Of a stretch of DNA of 64,000 nucleotides, positions 24,793-33,417 are shown in pieces. The notes under the pieces are model-generated. The model saw only the letters and a program-made list of their open reading frames with translations. It did no database searches and had not been told where the DNA came from. This DNA comes from Streptomyces sp. NRRL F-5122. GTDB lineage: Bacteria; Actinomycetota; Actinomycetes; Streptomycetales; Streptomycetaceae. Made by a program: the position numbers and the translations under genes. The stretch is taken from the NCBI RefSeq assembly GCF_001507435.1, contig NZ_LMWH01000233.1, forward strand, positions 1 to 64,000, in the 5' to 3' direction. Within the stretch, counting starts at the first letter, position 1. Every line of letters starts with the position of its first letter.

Positions 24793-26340
24793 GTGGACCG
24801 CGGCCATCTGCCCCGACGCGACGTCCTGCGGGCGGGTGGTCTGCTGATCGGGGCTCTCGGTGCAGCGACGTCTCTGAGCGGCTGCGGCACCCCCGCGGCA
24901 GCCCGCGCCGGGAACGTCCTGCGGGTCTCCCAGCCGGGGGACCCCAAGACGCTGGACCCGCAGAAGCAGGGCGACATGGTGTCGATGAACGTCCTCATCA
25001 ACATGTTCGACACGCTCACCACCCGCGGCCGGGACAACCAGCTGCACCCGAGGCTCGCCCTGTCCTGGTCGGCCACGGACGCGCACACCTGGCGGTTCAG
25101 GATCCGGCCCGGGGTGACCTTCCACAACGGTGAGCCGTGCGAGGCGCAGGCCGTCGCGTTCAGCATCAAGAGACTGCTCGACCCCGCGACGAAGTCGCCG
25201 ATCGTCGAACTCCGCTACGTCAAGGACGTCAGCGTCATCGACCGGCTCACCGTGGACCTCCACACCACGGTTCACGACCCGATCCTGCCCGCCAAGCTGT
25301 CGCTGTTCGGTGGAGTGGTCGTGCCGCCCCGCTATCTGTCCGAGGTGGGCGACGCCGGATTCGCCGAACATCCCATCGGCACCGGTCCCTTCACCTTCGT
25401 CAGCTGGCAGCGGGACCACGAGCTGCGCATGCGGGCCCATGCCGACCACTGGGAGGGCCGCCCGAGCATCGACGGCCTGGTCTTCACGCCGGCACCCAAC
25501 GCCTCGTCCTCACTGGCCGCGCTCCAGAGCGGCGGCGTCGATCTCGTCGCCGGACTCACCCCGGACGCCGCTCAGCAGCTCGACGGCTACTCCGGTGTCA
25601 CCCTGGACGGCTTCACGGGGATCCGCACCTCCTATCTCTCCTTGAACACCCTGGAAAAGGGCCCGCTCCAGGACCGCCGTGTGCGCCAGGCACTCAACCA
25701 CGCCGTCGACGTCCCCCTGCTGATCAAGGCGGTGCTCGACGGCAAGGCCACCGAGACGCCCGCCCTCGTCCCGCGCGGCGCCTTCGGCTTCGACCCCTCG
25801 GTCAAGCCGTTCACCCGCTCCGTGAGCACCGCGCGCGCGTTGCTCGCCGACGCCGGTTACCCGCACGGCTTCTCCACGACGCTCACCGCGTCCAACGTCG
25901 ACTCCAACGTCGCGGAGGCCCTTTCGGGACTGCTCGCCCGGGCGGGCGTGCACGCGCGGGTCGACCTCCTCGACCCCGGGACGTACGCCGCGCGGCTCAC
26001 CTCCGACAACCGGGGAGCACTGGGTCCCATCTATCTGGCGGCCAGCACCGTCTGGACGCTGGACGGCGAGAGCATCGTCCAGTCGAACGTGCGCCACGAC
26101 CGACGGCAGAGCCGCTGGCACTCGAAGGAGGCGGACCGCCTCATCGATGTCGAAGAGCTCTCCCAGGATCCCGCGGAACGCAAAAAGGCCTTCTCCGACC
26201 TGCAACGCCTGATGCGCGAGGAAGCGCCCTTCGTCTTCCTCTACCAGATGGACAACATCTTCGCTCGCAACGACCGGCCCCGCTGGAAGCCGGGATCCGC
26301 CGGCGTCCTCGCCATGGAGAGCGCGGAGGTCTCCCGATGA
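24793..26340 (+). CDS. dipeptide/oligopeptide ABC transporter solute-binding lipoprotein
   Basis: About 515 residues of the DppA/OppA family (SBP_bac_5). The N-terminus has a Tat-like RRDVLRAGG motif followed by a lipobox LSGC, so the mature protein is a lipoprotein exported probably by Tat. GTG 24793 follows AGAGG at good spacing; ATG 24766 is an alternative but would place the operator within the coding region. The fold runs from LRVSQPGDPKTLDPQ to the C-terminal PFVFLYQMDNIFARN. It is the first of five coupled importer genes. The ligand is probably the substrate of the downstream hydrolase and dehydratase rather than nutritional peptides, which is inference. Confidence 0.9.
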   Translation: MDRGHLPRRDVLRAGGLLIGALGAATSLSGCGTPAAARAGNVLRVSQPGDPKTLDPQKQGDMVSMNVLINMFDTLTTRGRDNQLHPRLALSWSATDAHTWRFRIRPGVTFHNGEPCEAQAVAFSIKRLLDPATKSPIVELRYVKDVSVIDRLTVDLHTTVHDPILPAKLSLFGGVVVPPRYLSEVGDAGFAEHPIGTGPFTFVSWQRDHELRMRAHADHWEGRPSIDGLVFTPAPNASSSLAALQSGGVDLVAGLTPDAAQQLDGYSGVTLDGFTGIRTSYLSLNTLEKGPLQDRRVRQALNHAVDVPLLIKAVLDGKATETPALVPRGAFGFDPSVKPFTRSVSTARALLADAGYPHGFSTTLTASNVDSNVAEALSGLLARAGVHARVDLLDPGTYAARLTSDNRGALGPIYLAASTVWTLDGESIVQSNVRHDRRQSRWHSKEADRLIDVEELSQDPAERKKAFSDLQRLMREEAPFVFLYQMDNIFARNDRPRWKPGSAGVLAMESAEVSR

Positions 26341-27329
26341 GCGACATCACCCTCGAGCAGCCGCCCACCCCGACGGCCGGCCGACGGCATGACCACCACG
26401 CGACACGACTGCTGTGGTTCCTCCTGAAGCGCCTCGGCACCGCCGTGTTCGTCCTGCTGTGCACGGCGACCGTGGCCTTCTTCCTGGTGCGGCTCTCCGG
26501 CGATCCCGTCAAGCTCCTGCTGCCGCCGGACGCCACAGCCGCACAGGAGAGTGCGCTCCGCTCCTCCCTCGGCCTCGACCGCCCGCTGTTCACGCAGTAC
26601 GTCGACTTCATCGGGGGGCTGCCCCGCCTCGACTTCGGCAATTCCCTGGTCTACAACCAGCCCGTCAGCCGGATCCTGGCCGACCGGCTGCCCGCCACGA
26701 TCGAACTCGCCGCCGCCGCACTGGTCGTGACCCTCGTCATCGCGATCCCTGCGGGCATCTTCGCCGCGATGCGGCGTGGGCGAGGCTCCGACCACGCCGT
26801 GATGACCGGGGTCCTGCTCGGCCAGTCCACACCGCCGTTCTGGGTCGGCATCCTGCTCGTCCTGGTCTTCGCCGTCGGACTGCACGCGCTGCCCGCCTCC
26901 GGGTACGGGACCTTCGCCCATCTGGTCCTCCCGGCCGTCACACTCGCCGTCTACTCCGTCGCCGTCGTCGCGCGTCTGCTGCGCTCCTCGTTGATCGACG
27001 TCCTGTCCTCCGACCACATCCGCAGCGCCCGCGCCAAGGGCTTCGGCCCGCTGAAGGTGGTGCTCACCCACGGACTGCGCAACGCCTCCCTGCCGGTGGT
27101 GACCGTCGTCGGCCTCGAAGTGGGCAGCCTGCTCGGCGGCGCGATCCTCACCGAGCGCGTCTTCTCCTGGCCGGGAGTCGGACAGCTGACCATCGAGGCG
27201 ATCTCCAATCGCGACTTCCCCCTCGTCCAGGCCACCGTTCTGTTCTTCGCCGCCACCTTCGTCGTGGTGAACCTGCTCGTCGACCTCTCCTACAGCTTCC
27301 TCGACCCGAGGGTGAGGACGTCACGATGA
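26337..27329 (+). CDS. ABC importer permease, DppB type
   Basis: 330 residues with a cytoplasmic N-terminal extension of ~25 residues, an N-terminal membrane helix and the five-helix BPD_transp_1 core. The cytoplasmic EAA loop that contacts the ATPases is visible around SDHIRSARAKGFGPLKVVLTHGLRNA. The family's DFGNSLVYNQPV segment lies in the periplasmic-type loop. ATG 26337 overlaps the binding-protein stop (ATGA) and its stop overlaps the next permease (ATGA). Confidence 0.92.
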   Translation: MSDITLEQPPTPTAGRRHDHHATRLLWFLLKRLGTAVFVLLCTATVAFFLVRLSGDPVKLLLPPDATAAQESALRSSLGLDRPLFTQYVDFIGGLPRLDFGNSLVYNQPVSRILADRLPATIELAAAALVVTLVIAIPAGIFAAMRRGRGSDHAVMTGVLLGQSTPPFWVGILLVLVFAVGLHALPASGYGTFAHLVLPAVTLAVYSVAVVARLLRSSLIDVLSSDHIRSARAKGFGPLKVVLTHGLRNASLPVVTVVGLEVGSLLGGAILTERVFSWPGVGQLTIEAISNRDFPLVQATVLFFAATFVVVNLLVDLSYSFLDPRVRTSR

Positions 27330-28240
27330 CCGTCACAGCACCGGCTGCGGCCGACCACGTCCCCGCGGGGACACCCACCGTCGGCTCCGGGTCCGTCGTA
27401 CTGCGGGCACTGCTGCGCAACAAGCTCGCCGTACTGGCGCTCGCCGTACTCGTACTCCTGCTGGCGGCCGCCCTGTTCGCCCCCCTCATCGCACCCTACG
27501 ACCCGAACGCACAGGATCTGCTGCTGCGGCTGCGGCCACCCGCCTGGCAGGACGGCGGCAGCGGGGCCCACCCGCTCGGCACCGACCAGCTCGGCCGCGA
27601 CATGCTCTCCCGCGTCATCTACGGCGCCCGTGTCTCGCTGCTCGTCGGTGCCGGCGCCGCCCTGCTCGCCGGCGCCATCGGCACCGTCGTGGGGCTGGTC
27701 TCCGGCTACTTCGGCGGCTGGGCCGACCGGGTCCTCATGCGGCTCGCCGACATCCAACTCGCCTTCCCCGCACTGCTCCTGGCCCTGGCCATCGTCGGTT
27801 TCCTCGGCTCCGGCCTGTGGTACGTGATCCTCGTCCTCGGCTTCACCGGCTGGGTCTCCTACGCCCGCGTGGTGCGATCCGAGGTGATGTCGTTGCGCTC
27901 GCGCGACTTCATCACCGAGGCCCGGGCGATCGGCGTCACCGACGCCACCATCATGCGCCGCCACCTGCTGCCCAATGTGATGGCCCCGCTCGCCACCATC
28001 GCGACCCTGCACGTCGCCGCGGCCGTCGTCACCGAGGCGTCGCTGAGCTACCTGGGCCTCGGCGTGCCCAAGGAGACGGTCACCTGGGGCTCCATGCTCG
28101 CCGACGGCCAGCTCTACCTGGGTACCTCCTGGTGGGTCGCCGTCTTCCCCGGCATCGCGCTGATGCTCACCTCCCTCGCCATCAACATCACCGGCGACGC
28201 CCTGCGGGACGTCGCGGACCCGAAGGCCTACCGCCGATGA
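27326..28240 (+). CDS. ABC importer permease, DppC type
   Basis: 304 residues. An N-terminal OppC-type segment (RALLRNKLAVLALAVL) and HPLGTDQLGRDMLSRVIYG precede the transmembrane core. The EAA loop is DFITEARAIGVTDATIMRRHLLPN, and the C-terminus ends [18 protein letters not shown]. It pairs with the upstream DppB-type protein as the second half of the channel and is coupled by ATGA at both ends. Confidence 0.92.
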   Translation: MTVTAPAAADHVPAGTPTVGSGSVVLRALLRNKLAVLALAVLVLLLAAALFAPLIAPYDPNAQDLLLRLRPPAWQDGGSGAHPLGTDQLGRDMLSRVIYGARVSLLVGAGAALLAGAIGTVVGLVSGYFGGWADRVLMRLADIQLAFPALLLALAIVGFLGSGLWYVILVLGFTGWVSYARVVRSEVMSLRSRDFITEARAIGVTDATIMRRHLLPNVMAPLATIATLHVAAAVVTEASLSYLGLGVPKETVTWGSMLADGQLYLGTSWWVAVFPGIALMLTSLAINITGDALRDVADPKAYRR

Positions 28241-29082
28241 CCATGGACCGACAGACACGCGACCAGTCCCACCGCCCGGTGGACGCCGAGCCGCTGCTGC
28301 AGATCAAGCACCTCAGTGTGGACTTCAGGCTCGCGACCTCCGTCGTGCACGCCGTCCAGGACGTCTCCCTCACCGTCCACGCCGGCGAAACGCTCGCCGT
28401 GGTGGGCGAGTCGGGCAGCGGCAAGAGCGCCACCGCACTCTCCGTGCTGGGCCTGAACCCGACACCTCCCTGCGTCTACACGGGCGGCGAGATCCTCTTC
28501 GACGGACACGATCTGCTCAAGCTGTCCGAGAAGGAGCTCGGCAGGATCAGAGGGCGCGACATCGCCATGGTCTTCCAGGACCCGATGACGAGTCTCGACC
28601 CCCTCCAGCACGTCGGCGCCCAGGTGGCGGAGGTCCTCAGGCACCACACCGGCATGTCCCGCGCCGAGGCCAGGGAGGCCGCGCTGGACGCGCTGGACGA
28701 GGTCGGCATCCCCGATCCGGCCCAGCGCTACCGCCAGTACCCGCATGAACTCTCCGGCGGCCTGCGCCAGCGCGTGATGATCGCGACGGCGCTGGTGGGC
28801 CGGCCGCGTGTACTGATCGCCGACGAGCCGACCACCGCCCTGGACGTCACCGTGCAGCGCCAGATCCTCGATCTCCTCGTCACCCTCCAGCACAAGCACG
28901 ACATGGCAGTCGTGCTGATCACCCACGACCTCGCGGTGGTGGCGGAGACCGCCGACCGCGTCGCGGTCATGAACAAGGGCGAGGTCGTCGAGAGCGGCGA
29001 CGTCCTGGATGTGTTCGACCGCCCGGCCGACGACTACACCCGCAGGCTGCTGGCCGTCACCCCGCGATTGGAGGCGGCATGA
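28237..29082 (+). CDS. ABC importer ATPase, DppD type
   Basis: 281 residues. Walker A is [12 protein letters not shown], the signature motif is [12 protein letters not shown] and Walker B is [13 protein letters not shown], followed by the [10 protein letters not shown] switch His. The C-terminus is shorter than typical DppD and seems to lack the Cys-rich oligopeptide-transporter tail that can hold an iron-sulfur cluster. ATG 28237 overlaps the upstream permease stop. Confidence 0.92.
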   Translation: MTMDRQTRDQSHRPVDAEPLLQIKHLSVDFRLATSVVHAVQDVSLTVHAGETLAVVGESGSGKSATALSVLGLNPTPPCVYTGGEILFDGHDLLKLSEKELGRIRGRDIAMVFQDPMTSLDPLQHVGAQVAEVLRHHTGMSRAEAREAALDALDEVGIPDPAQRYRQYPHELSGGLRQRVMIATALVGRPRVLIADEPTTALDVTVQRQILDLLVTLQHKHDMAVVLITHDLAVVAETADRVAVMNKGEVVESGDVLDVFDRPADDYTRRLLAVTPRLEAA

Positions 29083-29948
29083 GCCCCGAGACCCGAACAC
29101 CGGCGGCTGCCGACCGGCCGCTGCTCGAACTCGATGGACTGCGCAAGGAGTTCGGCGGCAGGAACGTGAACGTGGCCGTCGACGACGTGTCACTCGAGGT
29201 CCGGGAGGGCGAAACCCTGGCCCTGGTCGGCGAGTCCGGCTGCGGAAAGACCACCCTGACCCGGCTGCTGCTCAGGCTCCTCGAACCCACGGCGGGAAGC
29301 GTGCGCTTCGACGGGCGGGACCTCGCCACCGTCTCGGCGACCGAACTGCGCGCCGTACGCCGCCAGATGCAGGTCGTACTCCAGGATCCGTACTCCAGCA
29401 TGAACCCGCGCATGCGTATCACCGACATCGTCGCCGAGCCGCTGATCACCCATGACCCGGCGGTACGCGGGCGGCGCGGCAGGGCCCGTGCGAGGGAGCG
29501 GGTCGGAGAGCTGCTGGAGGCCGTCGGGCTGAACGCTGGCATCCAGGACCGCTACCCGCACGAGTTCTCGGGAGGTCAGCGCCAGCGCGTCTCGATCGCG
29601 CGCGCACTCGCGCTCCAGCCCCGCCTCCTGGTGCTCGACGAGCCCACCAGCGCGCTGGACGTGTCCGTGCAGGCCACCGTCCTGGAGCTGTTGGCAGAAC
29701 TCCAAACGCGGCTGGGTCTGACCTATGTCTTCGTCTCGCACAACCTCGCCGTCGTACGGCAGGTGGCCGACCGGGTCGCGGTGATGCGCCGTGGCCGCCT
29801 GGTCGAGGTGGGCGAGGCGGAGCAGGTGTTCCACACCCCTCAGCACCCCTACACGCGGCAACTGCTGGACGCGGTGCCGGTCCTTGACCCGCGCAGAGGC
29901 CGCCGCGCCGCGGAACGGGCGCCCCGCACCAGCGGAGAGAGCCGATGA
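29079..29948 (+). CDS. ABC importer ATPase, DppF type
   Basis: 289 residues. Walker A is GESGCGKTTLTR, the signature is FSGGQRQRVSIAR, Walker B is LLVLDEPTSALDV and the switch region is FVSHNLAVVRQ. With the DppD-type protein it forms the heterodimeric motor of the importer. It is the last gene of the coupled five; its stop is 12 bp from the end of the convergent ROK gene. Confidence 0.92.
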   Translation: MSPETRTPAAADRPLLELDGLRKEFGGRNVNVAVDDVSLEVREGETLALVGESGCGKTTLTRLLLRLLEPTAGSVRFDGRDLATVSATELRAVRRQMQVVLQDPYSSMNPRMRITDIVAEPLITHDPAVRGRRGRARARERVGELLEAVGLNAGIQDRYPHEFSGGQRQRVSIARALALQPRLLVLDEPTSALDVSVQATVLELLAELQTRLGLTYVFVSHNLAVVRQVADRVAVMRRGRLVEVGEAEQVFHTPQHPYTRQLLDAVPVLDPRRGRRAAERAPRTSGESR

Positions 29949-29959
29949 CCACCCACCCA

Positions 29960-30919
29960 CTACAGGTAGGAGAGCACGAGCCCCGCGCCACCGAGCAGCG
30001 CCACGTCGTCCACGGCGGCCTCGCTCACCAGCACACGCGGCTGTTCGGCGCCCGCGAAGGCGACGGCGTCACGCAGCCGCTGCTCGACCACCGTACGAAA
30101 GCCCTCACCGCCCTCGCGTGCCTCACCGTGCAGGATGAAGAGGCCGGGCGCGAAGAGTTGCTGTACGTTCACCAGGCCCAGGGCGAGGTTCTGCGCGTAC
30201 TCCTCCACGATCCGTCCCGCCGGCTCGTCCCCGCGGCTCACCAGCGACGCGAGCGACGCCCCGGCCCCGAGACCCGCCGTGCGTGCCCGGGCCCGCAGCC
30301 AACCCGTGGTCGCGACGGTCTTCCAGCAACCGCGGTTTCCGCAGGTGCACCGCTCACCGCTGGCCGACACGGTCATATGGGCGCCGCTGCGGCCGCCGGG
30401 TGGCGCCAGCACCTCGCCGTCGTAGAGGACCCCCACCCCGAGGACCTCACCCGTCGAGACGGAGGCGAAGGTGCGCCGCCCGCACCCCGCGCCGAACCAT
30501 CGGTCCCCGAGCACCTGGAGCCGTGCCCGGTGCTCCACCCGCACGCTCGCGCCGGTCAGCTCGCCCAGCCGCTCCGTCACCGGGTATCCGTGCAGACCGG
30601 GTACGTCGTTCACCTCCAGGATCAGGCCCGTGAGCGGGTCCACGAGCCCGGCGGCCGCCACCCCGATCCCGGTCAGCTCGTGTGCGGCGAAGATCACGGC
30701 GGTTTCGGTCAGTGCCATGTCGATGTCGGCCGGCGTCGCGGAGGCGGCGTCGTACGAGGTCTCGATGCGTTCCAGGATCCGACCCGCCATGGACAGCACG
30801 GCCGCCCTGACCCGACCGGGTACCAGCTCGACGGCACCCAGCCGCTGCAAGGCGGCGGGGGCGGTCGGTTGCGCCACGGCCTCGGGGACCAGTCGCAACG
30901 GAGAACGTTTGTGGACCAT
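29960..30919 (-). CDS. ROK-family protein with degenerate kinase site
   Basis: 319 residues. The ROK zinc motif is intact: H181, C191, C193, C198 within the pattern GAH-x9-C-T-C-G-x-x-G-C. Two catalytic features of sugar kinases are missing. The first strand reads LGAVELVPGRVRAA where a DxGGT phosphate loop is expected, and the usual Asn-Asp catalytic pair is Glu129-His130 (VRVEHRARL). There is also no N-terminal helix-turn-helix, which ROK repressors of the NagC type have. It may be a non-catalytic sensor or sugar-binding protein of the island. ATG 30919 lies only 41 bp from the divergent creatininase-family gene. Confidence 0.8.
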   Translation of the reverse strand: MVHKRSPLRLVPEAVAQPTAPAALQRLGAVELVPGRVRAAVLSMAGRILERIETSYDAASATPADIDMALTETAVIFAAHELTGIGVAAAGLVDPLTGLILEVNDVPGLHGYPVTERLGELTGASVRVEHRARLQVLGDRWFGAGCGRRTFASVSTGEVLGVGVLYDGEVLAPPGGRSGAHMTVSASGERCTCGNRGCWKTVATTGWLRARARTAGLGAGASLASLVSRGDEPAGRIVEEYAQNLALGLVNVQQLFAPGLFILHGEAREGGEGFRTVVEQRLRDAVAFAGAEQPRVLVSEAAVDDVALLGGAGLVLSYL

Positions 30920-30960
30920 GCGCCGACTCTGCCACGGTCCCGTTTCACAGAGGTAGCACC

Positions 30961-31725
30961 GTGAGCCAATCGAAACTGAGCGAACTGACCTGGCGCGAGG
31001 TACGCCGGTCCGGTGAGGACGGCATCGCCCTGCTGCCCATCGGGTCGCAGGAACAGCACGCCGCGCACCTTCCCATGGGTACCGACACGCTGCTGGTCGA
31101 GGAGGTCGTCGACCGGGCCCTGGACCTGCTCGCCCAGGAGGCACACCGTCCGGACGTGGTGCTGCTGCCCGCCCTGCCCTTCGGGCACAGCCCCCACCAT
31201 CTGTTCGCCGCGGCCGTCTCCCTCTCCGCCGCCACCTTGAGCGCCGTCCTGGACGACATTCTGGACTCGCTCGTGACCAGCGGACACCGCCGCGTACTGA
31301 TCGTGAACGGGCACGGCGGCAACGACGAGATCATGCGCCTGGCGGTGAAACGGTTCGCCCTCCGCTCCGAGGCCACCGTCGCCGCCTGCTCCTACTGGAC
31401 GCTCACCTCGGCCGGGCACGAGGTGGGCCGGCCCGATGTCACCCCGGGGCACGCCGGATGGTTCGAGACATCACTGATGCTGGCGGCCCGCCCGGACCTG
31501 GTGCGCACACCCGTGGCCGCACGCACGCCCGTGGAACCGCCACCCCTGTTCGACAATCCGCCCTACCCGGGCCTCACCGTGGAACGCCGCGGGGAGTGGG
31601 CCCGGGTCGGCGGCTCGACGGACGACCCCTCCACCGCCGACGCCGCGTCGGGCGGTCAACTGCTGGACGACCGGGCACGAGGGCTGGCCCGGGCGATTGC
31701 AGCCTTCGACGCGGCGACGCAGTGA
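30961..31725 (+). CDS. creatininase-family metal amidohydrolase
   Basis: 254 residues. The family metal ligands are visible in LLPIGSQEQHAAHLPMGTDT (E31, H33, D42), and NGHGGNDEI lies at about 116-124. The family includes creatinine amidohydrolase, formamide hydrolases of riboflavin-type pathways and the peptidase MftE, all cutting C-N bonds with a two-metal site. GTG 30961 is the only start near the fold. It begins the short operon with the enolase-superfamily and RidA genes, so it probably opens a lactam or amide in the imported compound. Confidence 0.88.
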   Translation: MSQSKLSELTWREVRRSGEDGIALLPIGSQEQHAAHLPMGTDTLLVEEVVDRALDLLAQEAHRPDVVLLPALPFGHSPHHLFAAAVSLSAATLSAVLDDILDSLVTSGHRRVLIVNGHGGNDEIMRLAVKRFALRSEATVAACSYWTLTSAGHEVGRPDVTPGHAGWFETSLMLAARPDLVRTPVAARTPVEPPPLFDNPPYPGLTVERRGEWARVGGSTDDPSTADAASGGQLLDDRARGLARAIAAFDAATQ

Positions 31726-31796
31726 ACCCGGCGACAACCGCACCCCGGGACGCCACCGCGTCACGAGCCGGCCGTCCCCATGATGCAAGGAGAGAA

Positions 31797-32924
31797 ATGA
31801 AGGTCACCGACGTCGATGTGTGGGTCGTGAACCTCCCACTGGTCAACCCCTTCACCAGTTCGTTCGAGACCAAGACAGGAGAAACCCGTACCGTCGTGCG
31901 CATCCGCACCGACGAGGGCGTCGAGGGCTGGGGCGAGACGATGTGGGGCAGGCCGGTGGCAGCGATCGTCCGGTCGATGGCCGCGGACCTGATCGGCACC
32001 AGTCCGTTCGCGCTGGAAGGCTTCCACCGCAAGCAGCACATGGTGCCCTTCTTCTACGGCTACCTCGGCTACGCCGCGATCGCGGCGATCGACGTCGCCT
32101 GCTGGGATGCGATGGGCAAGGCCACCCAGCAGTCGGTCACCGATCTGTTGGGGGGTGCCGTTCGCGACGAGGTACCGATCACCGCGCTCGTCACCCGGGC
32201 CGACGCGCCCGGTTCGACGGCGTCGGCGCTGCCCGCGGCACTGGCAGAGCACGCCCGGCGCGTCGTCACCGAGGGCGGCTTCGAGGCCGTCAAGCTCAAG
32301 GGTACGAAGGACGCGGCCGGGGACGTCGCCATCCTGCGTGCGCTGCGCGAAGCGCTGCCCGACGTGAATCTGCGGGTCGATCCGAACGCCGCCTGGTCCG
32401 TCCCCGATTCGATACGCGCCGGGATCGCCCTGGAGGAGCTGGATCTCGAGTACCTGGAGGACCCGTGCGTCGGCATCGAGGGCATGAGCCAGGTGAAGGC
32501 GAAGGTACGCATCCCGCTGTGCACCAACATGTGTGTCGTCCGCTTCGAGGACTTCGCACCGGCCATGCGGCTGAACGCGGTGGACGTGATCCACGGTGAC
32601 GTCTACAAGTGGGGCGGCATCGCGGCCACGAAGGCACTCGCCGCGCACTGCGAGACCTTCGGCCTCGGTATGAACCTGCACAGCGGTGGCGAACTCGGCA
32701 TAGCGACGGCAGCGCATCTCGCCGTCGTCTCCAGCACCCCGGTGCTCTCACGTGCGATCGACAGCATGTACTACCTGCACGCGGACGACATCATCGAACC
32801 GCTGCACCTCGAGAACGGGCGACTGCATGTGCCGACGGGACCCGGTCTGGGTGTGAGCGTGGACGAGGACAAACTCCGTCACTATGCCGCGGTCAACGAG
32901 CGGGAAGGCGACCTGACGGGATGA
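31797..32924 (+). CDS. enolase-superfamily enzyme, glucarate-dehydratase-like subgroup
   Basis: 375 residues. The capping domain is at the N-terminus. The barrel carries K166-L-K168 (KLKG), metal ligands D195 (RVDPNAAW) and E221 (EYLEDP), and N244 in CTNMCVV. The general-base pair is D268/H295 (HGDVYKW, MNLHSGGELG). The KxK motif, TNM block and Asp-His spacing match the glucarate/galactarate dehydratase subgroup, so dehydration of a sugar acid or similar hydroxy acid is likely. The ribosome site AAGGAG sits before ATG 31797. Its stop overlaps the RidA start. Confidence 0.88.
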   Translation: MKVTDVDVWVVNLPLVNPFTSSFETKTGETRTVVRIRTDEGVEGWGETMWGRPVAAIVRSMAADLIGTSPFALEGFHRKQHMVPFFYGYLGYAAIAAIDVACWDAMGKATQQSVTDLLGGAVRDEVPITALVTRADAPGSTASALPAALAEHARRVVTEGGFEAVKLKGTKDAAGDVAILRALREALPDVNLRVDPNAAWSVPDSIRAGIALEELDLEYLEDPCVGIEGMSQVKAKVRIPLCTNMCVVRFEDFAPAMRLNAVDVIHGDVYKWGGIAATKALAAHCETFGLGMNLHSGGELGIATAAHLAVVSSTPVLSRAIDSMYYLHADDIIEPLHLENGRLHVPTGPGLGVSVDEDKLRHYAAVNEREGDLTG

Positions 32925-33358
32925 GTGGAGCCACGGAGCAGGAGACCGGACCTGGGGGACATGCGGGAAGGGAGGCCGTACGCACGGACAACGCCCCCCG
33001 CCCGGCAGGGGCCTACTCCCAGGGCGTGGTGGCGGGCGGGTTCCTGTACACGGCCGGGTTCGGCCCACAGGACCCGCGGACCGGCGAGATTCCGGAAGGC
33101 GTCGCGGAACAGACCGCGCAGGTGCTGCGCAACATCTCCTCCGTACTCGCCGAGCGCGGTCTGACACTGCGGGACGTGGTCAAGGTGACGGCGCACTTGG
33201 AGCATCTGAAGCGGGACTTCGCCGAGTTCGACCGGGCCTACGGCGCGTTCTTCACCGAGCCCTGCCCGGTGCGGACCACGGTCGGCTCCGACCTGATGAA
33301 CATCCTTGTCGAGATCGACGTAGTGGCCGTGGTCCATGAGCGGGCCGCAACCGACTGA
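32921..33358 (+). CDS. RidA/YjgF-family imine deaminase
   Basis: 145 residues with a 20-residue N-terminal extension before the RidA fold, which runs from RPAGAYSQGVVAGGFLYTAG to LVEIDVVAVVH. The catalytic-site Arg is probably the one in PCPVRTTVG. RidA proteins hydrolyse reactive enamine/imine intermediates to ketoacids and ammonia. Its coupling (ATGA) to a dehydratase suggests that the pathway makes an enamine, i.e. that the substrate is an amino- or amido-sugar-acid-like compound. It is the last gene of the operon, followed by a strong hairpin. Confidence 0.9.
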   Translation: MSGATEQETGPGGHAGREAVRTDNAPRPAGAYSQGVVAGGFLYTAGFGPQDPRTGEIPEGVAEQTAQVLRNISSVLAERGLTLRDVVKVTAHLEHLKRDFAEFDRAYGAFFTEPCPVRTTVGSDLMNILVEIDVVAVVHERAATD

Positions 33359-33374
33359 CTCATCTGCTCGCGGA

Positions 33375-33417
33375 GGTGCCGGGCAGTGCGACGCGCCACG
33401 TTGTCCTGCCCGGCACC
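33375..33417 (+). terminator. terminator of the creatininase-enolase-RidA operon
   Basis: Perfect 12-bp stem GGTGCCGGGCAG / CTGCCCGGCACC with a 19-nt loop, starting 17 bp after the RidA stop. Confidence 0.75.
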
